Below are positions 17,444-24,341 of a stretch of DNA of 64,000 nt, in pieces (position 1 is the first letter of the stretch; each line of letters starts with the position of its first letter). Under the pieces are notes generated by a model. It had not been told where the DNA came from and did no database searches. It saw nothing but the letters and a program-made list of their open reading frames with translations. Origin of the DNA: CAJLIR01 sp964408085 (lineage in GTDB: Bacteria > Bacillota_I > Bacilli_A > RF39 > UBA660); the NCBI GenBank assembly GCA_964408085.1, contig CAYOYB010000008.1:1-64000 (forward strand), given 5' to 3'. Both the position numbers and the translations under genes were made by a program.

Positions 17444-18226
17444 ATGAGTGATATTAATGGAATAGACAATGAAGTTAAATTTGTTGAATATTTAAACGGA
17501 AAAAGTGTATCAGAATTAAACCCAATGTTTAGAAATTTTATAGACGAGGTATTTAATTGTCCTAGTGATAAATTAATTATAAAGTGTATGAAAAACAAAT
17601 ATAAACAAAAGTCTGATATATTTATAAAAATTAATAATGTAATTAAAGGGATAAGTATAAAAAAAGGAATGAAGAATTCTGTTCACGTAGAAAGAATAAC
17701 AGATTTTATTCATTTTCTAATTGAAAATAATGTTAGTAGAGAAGTTGTCATAGAATATTTGAAATATCATTATGCTGATGGAACTACAAATGGTAAAGGT
17801 TTAAATCGATTATCTACTGAAGATTATAGAAAAAATAATCAGAATAAAATTGATAAGATAAATGATGTTTTAAATGATGAAAAACTACTGAGAAAAGCAA
17901 TTACAAGATTTGTTACAAAAGGTAAAAATTCTAATTACGATATATCGGCAATTATATATGGAGAAGTAGATGATTTTATATGGATAACCAAGGAAGATAT
18001 AATTAATGTAATATTATCAAAAAAGGATGATTACTCATCTGCTGTTCATTTTGGACCACTTATTTGTCAACCAAAAAATAGATGTTTAAACTATAATAAT
18101 AAATATGAACAAGATAGATTTTGCATTCAAATAAAATGGTATAGTTTATTTGATGATATAATTTATAGTATGAATAAAAAGTGTTTAATAAAACTTCAGT
18201 GTGATAGTGTTGATTTGCTTAAATAA
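17444..18226 (+). CDS. Orphan PD-(D/E)XK restriction endonuclease-like protein
   Basis: A 260-residue protein. E10 in DNEVKFVEYLN, then SDIFIKINN (D58) and GISIKKGMKNSVHVE (S71-I-K73) reproduce the order E - D - SxK seen in some type II restriction enzymes, with Ser in the D/E position. Conserved-looking aromatic/basic residues follow (HFLIENN, YHYADGTTNGKG), and the C-terminus ends with FCIQIKWYSLF. No methyltransferase lies next to it. It may be a solitary nuclease, a modification-dependent enzyme or a remnant of a restriction system. The adjacent tRNA-Gly and inverted tRNA fragment suggest acquisition. GGAGG precedes the start. Confidence 0.5.
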   Translation: MSDINGIDNEVKFVEYLNGKSVSELNPMFRNFIDEVFNCPSDKLIIKCMKNKYKQKSDIFIKINNVIKGISIKKGMKNSVHVERITDFIHFLIENNVSREVVIEYLKYHYADGTTNGKGLNRLSTEDYRKNNQNKIDKINDVLNDEKLLRKAITRFVTKGKNSNYDISAIIYGEVDDFIWITKEDIINVILSKKDDYSSAVHFGPLICQPKNRCLNYNNKYEQDRFCIQIKWYSLFDDIIYSMNKKCLIKLQCDSVDLLK

Positions 18227-18246
18227 TAATTATCATATTTGTATTT

Positions 18247-18261
18247 CAAGCTGACTACGTG
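18247..18261 (+). repeat. 15-bp inverted copy of part of tRNA-Gly
   Basis: caagctgactacgtg here is identical to the minus-strand sequence of the tRNA-Gly anticodon-to-T-arm region (18333-18347). The two lie in inverted orientation about 70 bp apart. Confidence 0.75.
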
Positions 18262-18272
18262 TACTTGATAAC

Positions 18273-18297
18273 AAAAAAAGAACCATATAGATTCTTT
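18273..18297 (-). terminator. Terminator of tRNA-Gly
   Basis: On the minus strand a 6-bp stem (18290-18295 with 18279-18284, one G-T pair) is followed by a T-run, 10 bp after the tRNA. Confidence 0.7.
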
Positions 18298-18307
18298 AAA
18301 TTACATA

Positions 18308-18381
<74 letters not shown>

Positions 18382-18521
18382 ATTAAGTAGGCACTATTAA
18401 TATTACATTAATTTAAAAGTAATGTCAATATATTTTTATGCAAAAAAACTAAAAATATACAAAAATAATATTTATTGTTTGAAGTTTATTGTATAATATT
18501 TCATCAAAGGGAGAATAGAAT

Positions 18522-19244
18522 ATGAATTTATTAGTTAGCGATTATGATCAAACATTATCAATGGATGAGATAACATTTAGAATTAATTTATTAAAATTAG
18601 AAAAGTTTCGAAAACGAGGAAATATATTTATGTTGTCAACTGGTAGAGAGTATTCTAGCATTAAATCAGAAATAAGAAAATGGAACATTCCTTGTGATTA
18701 TATAAGTTGTGGTGATGGAGTAGCATTATATGATTGTGATGGTAAACCACTTATACATTATCATTTAAATAAGAACGATTTAGTTTATTCTAATTATTTA
18801 AAAACAAAATATAATTCAAAAATAGAAATTATTGATATTAATTCTGAAATAGATAGCTTTCCTGATCATCGAATCATTGAGATAAAAGATATAAATTATA
18901 AAAGTATTATTTTAGAAATAGAAGAATATTTTAAACAATATTTACAATATTCAGATTATATAATTAAATATAATCTTATATGTCTTATACCTAAAGGTAT
19001 AAACAAAAGTACATCTATAAAATTTTTAGAAGATAAACTTAAATTACCAAAAAGTTCTATTTTCACAATAGGTGACCATGATAATGATTATGAGATGATT
19101 CGTGATTATAATGGTTTTACAATGTTGTGGGGAACTAAAAAAGCTAAAGAATATGCTTTGAAAAAATATTTAATACTATCACAACTAATGTCTGATATAG
19201 AAGAACATAAAGATTCATTTCAAAATATCTTACGATATAAATAG
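18522..19244 (+). CDS. HAD-superfamily phosphatase (Cof type)
   Basis: A 240-residue protein with HAD motif I DYDQT (D7, D9), motif II STGRE, a C2 cap in the middle (residues 80-170) and motif IV GDHDND. Cof-type enzymes dephosphorylate sugar phosphates, FMN or other small metabolites. GGGAG precedes the start. Monocistronic; spoVS follows after 60 bp. Confidence 0.85.
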   Translation: MNLLVSDYDQTLSMDEITFRINLLKLEKFRKRGNIFMLSTGREYSSIKSEIRKWNIPCDYISCGDGVALYDCDGKPLIHYHLNKNDLVYSNYLKTKYNSKIEIIDINSEIDSFPDHRIIEIKDINYKSIILEIEEYFKQYLQYSDYIIKYNLICLIPKGINKSTSIKFLEDKLKLPKSSIFTIGDHDNDYEMIRDYNGFTMLWGTKKAKEYALKKYLILSQLMSDIEEHKDSFQNILRYK

Positions 19245-19305
19245 TGTGTCATAAATTTATAATTGCCTCATATATTTTATTGTAGAAAGTGAGGAATTAA
19301 TAAAT

Positions 19306-19566
19306 ATGGAAACACTTAAAGTTTCATCTAAATCAAATCCTAATTCAGTGGCTGGAGCTTTAGCTAATGTATTTAGAGAAAAAGGAGAAGTAGAAATACA
19401 AGCAATAGGTGCTGGTGCATTAAATCAAGCAATAAAAGCTATCGCGATTGCTCGTGGATTTGTCGCTCCATCTGGTAAAAACCTAGTTTGTATTCCAGCA
19501 TTTACTGACATTGTAATTGAGGGAGAAGAAAGAACCGCAATTAAACTAATTGTAGAGGCTAGATAA
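19306..19566 (+). CDS. spoVS: Stage V sporulation protein S
   Basis: An 86-residue Alba-like protein, nearly full-length identical in pattern to SpoVS: LKVSSKSNPNSVAGALANVFREKG, IGAGALNQAIKAIAIARGF, and a C-terminal strand. In Bacillus it affects septation and coat assembly; it also occurs in non-spore-formers as a nucleic-acid-binding regulator. A short inverted repeat (19266-19270 with 19290-19294) could cover its GTGAGG binding site. Confidence 0.95.
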   Translation: METLKVSSKSNPNSVAGALANVFREKGEVEIQAIGAGALNQAIKAIAIARGFVAPSGKNLVCIPAFTDIVIEGEERTAIKLIVEAR

Positions 19567-19579
19567 ACCTCTTTTTTTA
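19554..19579 (+). terminator. Terminator of spoVS
   Basis: A stem (19554-19558 with 19568-19572) around the stop codon, followed by T7. Confidence 0.7.
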
Positions 19580-19641
19580 TTGCTTTTTAAAACATTTTTA
19601 TAGTATAATACTTAAAGATAAATCGATAATGGAGGATTTTT

Positions 19642-20070
19642 ATGGATAGTAATTTAAAAAGAGAATTAATATTAGAACATTATCAACATCCAAAAAATAA
19701 AGGCTTAATTGATGATGATACATATATAAAAATAAATATGAATAATGAAAGTTGTATTGATGAAGTTGACTTAATGATAAAACTTGAAAATGATACGATA
19801 ACTGATATTCGTTTTGATGGGGAAGCATGCGCTATTTGTACAAGTGCAACTTCTATAATGATAGATACTTTACTTGGTAAGACTTTAGAAGAAGTTAAAG
19901 AATTATATCAAAATTATAGTAATATGATTGATGAAAAAGAATATAATCCGACAATTTTAGAACAAGCAAATGCGTATGATGATATATATAAACAACCAAA
20001 TAGAAAAAAATGTGCTTTATTACCATGGTGGGGAATTGAGAAACTTTTAAAAGAAAAAAATTATTTATAG
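19642..20070 (+). CDS. sufU: Fe-S assembly sulfurtransferase SufU
   Basis: A 142-residue SufU: residues that correspond to the Zn site are C38, D40, C63 (in EACAIC) and C124 (KKCALLPW). In Gram-positives SufU accepts persulfide from SufS. It is followed 27 bp later by sufB; sufC, sufD and sufS, which usually precede it, are absent from this location. GGAGG precedes the start. Confidence 0.92.
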   Translation: MDSNLKRELILEHYQHPKNKGLIDDDTYIKINMNNESCIDEVDLMIKLENDTITDIRFDGEACAICTSATSIMIDTLLGKTLEEVKELYQNYSNMIDEKEYNPTILEQANAYDDIYKQPNRKKCALLPWWGIEKLLKEKNYL

Positions 20071-20097
20071 CTAATTAAGAATGGTGATGATTTAAAA

Positions 20098-21408
20098 GTG
20101 AGAAAAACAAACTTAACAACAGAAACAATAAAAGAAATCTCTAAAATAAAAAACGAACCAAAATGGATGTTAGATTTTAGACTAAAGTCTCTAGAAAAAT
20201 TTTTAGAATTAAATAATCCTAGTTTTGGTCCAGAATTAAAAATAGATTTTAAAGATATAAATTATTATAAAAGAATCGATGATAAGGTTCATGATAATTG
20301 GCAAGATGTACCTAATGAAGCAAGAAATACTTTTAATGAGATTGGTCTACCTGATGCAGAACAAAAATATTTAGCTGGAATTGGTGCACAATTTGAAAGT
20401 GAAGTAATATATCATAATATGCTAAAGGAATTAGTTGATAAAAATGTTATTTTTTGTGATACAGATACAGCTTTAAAAAAATATCCAGAACTATTTCGCG
20501 AATATTTTAATAACCTAGTAAAATATGATGAAAATAAGTATACAGCACTAAATGGGGCAGTATGGAGTGGTGGAACATTTATTTACATACCACCAAATAC
20601 AACTTTAGATAGACCACTTCAAAGTTATTTTCGTATTAATAGTAAAAATATGGGACAATTTGAACGAACTATTATTATTGTCGATGAAAATAGCGATCTG
20701 CATTATATGGAAGGTTGTACAGCGCCTACTTATACTTCTGATTCCCTTCACGCAGCTGTTGTAGAAATATATGTTAAAAAAGGAGCTAAGTGTCGTTATA
20801 CGACGATTCAAAATTGGTCAAGTGATGTATATAATTTAGTTACTAAAAGAGCAATTGTTGATAGTGGTGGTTTGATGGAGTGGATTGATGGTAATATTGG
20901 TTCCAAAGTTAATATGAAATATCCATCATGTATTTTAAATGGTGAATATGCGAAAGGTAACTGTATTTCAATTGCGGTTGCAGGAGAAAATCAAATCCAA
21001 GATACAGGTGCTAAAATGATTCATTTAGCTCCTAATACAACAAGTAATATTATTAGTAAATCAATTGCGTGTAATGGTGGAAATGCTACTTATCGTGGAA
21101 CTGTTAATATTATAAAAGATGCAATAAACGCTAAAAGTGTAGTTAAATGTGATACGATTATTTTAGATAAGAATTCAAAAAGTGATACTATACCTCAAAA
21201 TAAAATTGCTAATACATCATCAATTATTGAACATGAAGCAACTGTTTCTAAAATTGATGAAGAAAAATTATTTTATTTAATGAGTAGAGGACTTACTGAA
21301 GATAAAGCTAGAGAATTATTAATTATGGGCTTTATTGAAAGGTTTAGAGAAGAATTACCAATGGAATATGCAGTTGAATTAAATGCTTTATTAAAAAATT
21401 ATTTTTAG
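20098..21408 (+). CDS. sufB: Fe-S cluster scaffold protein SufB
   Basis: A 436-residue SufB with a right-handed beta-helix core. Typical stretches are SGGTFIYIPPNT, QFERTIIIVDENS, YMEGCTAP, SLHAAVVEIYV, CRYTTIQNWS, and near the end IIEHEATVSKIDEEKLFYLMSRGL and FIERFREELPMEYAVELN. SufB forms the cluster-building complex with SufC and SufD. The start is GTG 20098, fitting GGTGATG (20085-20091). Slightly shorter than the usual 465 residues because of a compact N-terminus. Confidence 0.95.
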   Translation: MRKTNLTTETIKEISKIKNEPKWMLDFRLKSLEKFLELNNPSFGPELKIDFKDINYYKRIDDKVHDNWQDVPNEARNTFNEIGLPDAEQKYLAGIGAQFESEVIYHNMLKELVDKNVIFCDTDTALKKYPELFREYFNNLVKYDENKYTALNGAVWSGGTFIYIPPNTTLDRPLQSYFRINSKNMGQFERTIIIVDENSDLHYMEGCTAPTYTSDSLHAAVVEIYVKKGAKCRYTTIQNWSSDVYNLVTKRAIVDSGGLMEWIDGNIGSKVNMKYPSCILNGEYAKGNCISIAVAGENQIQDTGAKMIHLAPNTTSNIISKSIACNGGNATYRGTVNIIKDAINAKSVVKCDTIILDKNSKSDTIPQNKIANTSSIIEHEATVSKIDEEKLFYLMSRGLTEDKARELLIMGFIERFREELPMEYAVELNALLKNYF

Positions 21409-21564
21409 TAATAATTTTTTTATTTTGCTTAAATTTAATTTCATAAAAAATATATCTATATACAAAACATAAAAAACTGTTAAAAATATTACACAATTTT
21501 TAAAAATTCGCTATTTGCTTTCATTTTATTAAAGACGTATATTGTATGTGAAAGGAGAGAATTT

Positions 21565-21897
21565 ATGTTGAATCAAACTGTTTTAGTAGGGAGACTTGTT
21601 AAAGATCCTGAATTAAGAGAAACTGATAATGGTAATAAAGTAACAAATATAACATTAGCTGTTCCTAGAAACTATAAAAATATTAATGGAGAATATGATA
21701 CAGACTTTATTCCTTGTGTTTTATGGAAAGGAATTGCTGAAAATACAGCTGAATATGTTAAAAAAGGTGATTTAATTGGTGTTAAAGGTCATTTACAAAC
21801 AAGAAATATTGAATTAGATGAAAACATCAAGAAACAAGCTGTTGAAATTATCGCTGAAAAAGTTACTTTTTTATCTAGTAAAAGAGCAGATGAGTAA
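21565..21897 (+). CDS. ssb: Single-stranded DNA-binding protein, short form
   Basis: A 110-residue OB-fold protein (LNQTVLVGRLVKDPELR, FIPCVLWKG, AEYVKKGDLIGVKGHLQTR). It lacks the flexible linker and acidic DDDIPF-type tail that recruits repair and replication proteins, so it is either an accessory SSB or a paralogue. GGAGAG precedes the start. It lies 25 bp before a DUF1016 nuclease gene. Confidence 0.88.
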   Translation: MLNQTVLVGRLVKDPELRETDNGNKVTNITLAVPRNYKNINGEYDTDFIPCVLWKGIAENTAEYVKKGDLIGVKGHLQTRNIELDENIKKQAVEIIAEKVTFLSSKRADE

Positions 21898-21908
21898 TCT
21901 GCTTTTAT
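21885..21908 (+). terminator. Weak terminator between ssb and the DUF1016 gene
   Basis: A 7-bp stem (21885-21891 with 21897-21903) with only T4, directly before the next binding site; it could be an attenuator. Confidence 0.4.
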
Positions 21909-21921
21909 TGTAGGAGATTTT

Positions 21922-22812
21922 ATGAACTATTATAATGAAATAAAACAAAAATTAGTAAATAATGAAATATATGAAAAAATTAAAGATTATTCAAAAGAAA
22001 GAAATAGAGTGGTTACTTATTTTGAAATAGGAAAATTACTTAATGCTGCAGGTAGTAAATATGGTGATGGAATAATACAAAAATATTCTCAAAAATTAGT
22101 TATTGAAGTAGGAAAAAAATATAGTGAAAGAACATTAAGAAGAATGAGACAATTGTATACAACTTTTAATAATGAAATTTGGTCACCAGTGGTGACCAGA
22201 TTAACATGGAGCCACTATATAATTTTAATGTCTCTCAATGATGATAATAAAATTAATTATTATTTAAATATTACAATTAATCAAAAATTGAGTAAAAGAG
22301 AATTACAGGAAAAAATAAAAAACAAAGAATATGAAAGATTAGATAAATTAACTAAAAACAAACTAATAAATCAGGAAAAAACAGTTATATTTGATTTTAT
22401 TAAAAATCCTATTTTAATTAAAAATAGTCATAATTATAATGAAATATCCGAAAAAATATTAAAACAATTGATATTAGAAAATATAGATATTTTCTTGAAT
22501 GAATTAGGAGAAGGTTTTTGTTATATAAAAAATGAATATAAAATAAAGCTAGGAGATAGATATAATTACATAGATTTACTATTATATAATATTAAATATA
22601 AATGTTACATAGTTGTAGAACTAAAAGTAACTGAACTTAAAGCAGAATATATAGGTCAAATAACTAAGTATATAAACTATATTGATAAAAATATTAAAAC
22701 CCTCGAAGAAGATAGAACTATAGGAATTATTATTTGCAAAAAAGAAAATAAATTTATAATGGAATACTGTAGTGATAATAGAATTATTACTAAAGAATAT
22801 ATATTAATTTGA
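21922..22812 (+). CDS. PDDEXK nuclease with DUF1016 N-terminal domain (YhcG-like)
   Basis: A 296-residue two-domain protein. Residues 1-130 are DUF1016_N (YFEIGKLLNAAG, YSERTLRRMRQLY, LTWSHYIILMSL). Residues 165-296 carry a PD-(D/E)XK core: YIDLLLYN (Asp) and IVVELK (E-x-K), then AEYIGQITKYINYID. The family is spread by horizontal transfer, sits near restriction and toxin loci, and is suspected to act in defence. Directly after ssb; followed by an XRE regulator with its own operator-like repeats. Confidence 0.85.
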   Translation: MNYYNEIKQKLVNNEIYEKIKDYSKERNRVVTYFEIGKLLNAAGSKYGDGIIQKYSQKLVIEVGKKYSERTLRRMRQLYTTFNNEIWSPVVTRLTWSHYIILMSLNDDNKINYYLNITINQKLSKRELQEKIKNKEYERLDKLTKNKLINQEKTVIFDFIKNPILIKNSHNYNEISEKILKQLILENIDIFLNELGEGFCYIKNEYKIKLGDRYNYIDLLLYNIKYKCYIVVELKVTELKAEYIGQITKYINYIDKNIKTLEEDRTIGIIICKKENKFIMEYCSDNRIITKEYILI

Positions 22813-22882
22813 GATTAATAATTACCAGAATTTAATTTTTTAGAACGTCTATGTTAAATAAAAATGGTTATAATAAAAGCAT

Positions 22883-22950
22883 CATTTGTTAACTTAAAAT
22901 TAATTATAAAACAATCATAAATAATACTGTTATAATAAAGTTAACAAATG
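22883..22950 (+). promoter_or_regulatory. Operator-like 13-bp inverted repeat pair and promoter
   Basis: catttgttaactt (22883-22895) and its exact reverse complement (22938-22950) flank the promoter of the XRE gene; TATAAT at 22931-22936 touches the second copy. A second TATAAT-like box sits before the first copy. This is the expected layout for autorepression by the XRE protein. Confidence 0.65.
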
Positions 22951-22968
22951 GATAATAGAGGTGCTTTT

Positions 22969-23337
22969 ATGATTATTGGAAACAGAATAAAAGAAGAACG
23001 ACTAAAAAGAAATTTAACACAAGAAGAACTAGGAAAATTAATTGGTGTATCAAAAGTAGCAATTTCGCACTATGAACGTGGTGAAGAACAGCCTAAAATG
23101 GAGAAATTAGTAAAATTATCTGAAGTATTAAATTTAACACCTAATTATATTTTAGGTAATGATGTTGATGTTGTATTAGAGGATGAAGTAACATATTGTT
23201 TTAAAATTTCTAAATCAGAATTGGAAGTTATAAAGCAATTACGTAATCATCAAAAATTATATAAAAAAATATGTGAAGAACCAAAAAGAACTATAGATTT
23301 TATTGAATTAAAATTATCAAAAGAAAAAGTGATATAA
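22969..23337 (+). CDS. XRE-family transcriptional regulator
   Basis: A 122-residue protein with an N-terminal Cro/CI helix-turn-helix (residues 3-57: IKEERLKRNLTQEELGKLIGVSK, ISHYERGEEQPKMEKL) and a C-terminal helical part of about 65 residues. GAGGTG sets the start at ATG 22969. The inverted repeats upstream are likely its binding sites. The regulated target could be only itself, or the Xer gene 18 bp downstream. Confidence 0.88.
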   Translation: MIIGNRIKEERLKRNLTQEELGKLIGVSKVAISHYERGEEQPKMEKLVKLSEVLNLTPNYILGNDVDVVLEDEVTYCFKISKSELEVIKQLRNHQKLYKKICEEPKRTIDFIELKLSKEKVI

Positions 23338-23355
23338 TATTGTTAGGTGATTAAT

Positions 23356-24246
23356 TTGGAAAAGTTACTTTATAAATTTTTGGATTATTTAAAATATGAA
23401 AAAAAGTATTCTAATTTAACAATCAATAATTATGGGCGTGATATTGAATATTTTTTTGAATTTCTAAAAGATAAAAAAATTACTAATATTAAAAATATTA
23501 AATATCAAAATATTAGGGAATACCTTGTTCATTTACATAATCATCAATACGCAAAAAAAACAATATCTCGCTATATTAGTAGTTTACGTACTTTTTTTAA
23601 ATATCTTTATATTGAAGAAATTATTGATAATAATCCTATGGTTTTAGTTTCTAACCCTAAACAAGATAAAAAATTGCCAACATTTTTATATACTAATGAT
23701 TTAGAAAGTTTATTATCGTGTCCAAATCTAGATACGATTTATGGAATTAGAGATAATTTAATTTTAGAATTACTTTATTCAACAGGTATTAGGGTTAGTG
23801 AATTAGTTAATATTAAATTAAAAGATATTAATTTTAATGATAAGCAAATTAAAATTTTAGGTAAAGGAAATAAAGAAAGATATGTTTTATTTGGACAAGT
23901 TTGTTTTGAAAAATTAACTAATTATTTAAATAATAGTCGTAGTGAATTTAATACCAAAAATTCAGAATATTTACTTTTAGGAAAAAATGGTGATAAATTA
24001 ACAACACGCTTTATTGAAATACTACTAAAAAAATATCAACAACAGGCTAATATTAAAGTTAAAGTAACACCACATACTTTAAGACATACTTTTGCAACAC
24101 ATTTACTTGAAGGTGGTGCAGACTTAAAAACAGTTCAAGAATTGATGGGACATGAAAGTCTATCTAGTACCCAAGTTTATACGCATATTACTAGTGAGCG
24201 ATTAAGAAATGTTTACTTACATACACATCCAAGAGCTAAAAAATAA
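23356..24246 (+). CDS. Tyrosine recombinase XerC/XerD family
   Basis: A 296-residue recombinase with an N-terminal SAM-like DNA-binding domain and the catalytic set R146, K170, H240, R243, H266 and nucleophile Y275 (counting from the TTG). The length matches chromosome-dimer resolvases rather than phage integrases. TTG 23356 is preferred as start because AGGTGA (23345-23350) precedes it; GTG 23347 overlaps that site. It may be the housekeeping Xer, though neighbouring regulator and nuclease genes leave room for an element-specific role. Confidence 0.85.
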   Translation: MEKLLYKFLDYLKYEKKYSNLTINNYGRDIEYFFEFLKDKKITNIKNIKYQNIREYLVHLHNHQYAKKTISRYISSLRTFFKYLYIEEIIDNNPMVLVSNPKQDKKLPTFLYTNDLESLLSCPNLDTIYGIRDNLILELLYSTGIRVSELVNIKLKDINFNDKQIKILGKGNKERYVLFGQVCFEKLTNYLNNSRSEFNTKNSEYLLLGKNGDKLTTRFIEILLKKYQQQANIKVKVTPHTLRHTFATHLLEGGADLKTVQELMGHESLSSTQVYTHITSERLRNVYLHTHPRAKK

Positions 24247-24268
24247 TATTGATTTTAGGATATTTTAT

Positions 24269-24300
24269 AAAGACAATACTTCTTGTCTTTTTTTTGTTTT
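24269..24300 (+). terminator. Terminator after the Xer gene
   Basis: An 8-bp stem (24269-24276 with 24283-24290) followed by a long T-run. Confidence 0.85.
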
Positions 24301-24341
24301 TTTGCTATACTATATGAAGAATAAAATAGGAGGTTTAAGAT

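Noticed and set aside
23356..24246. Phage-type integrase marking an integrated prophage
   Set aside because: Length and domain layout fit XerC/D, and no phage structural or packaging gene is in the window.
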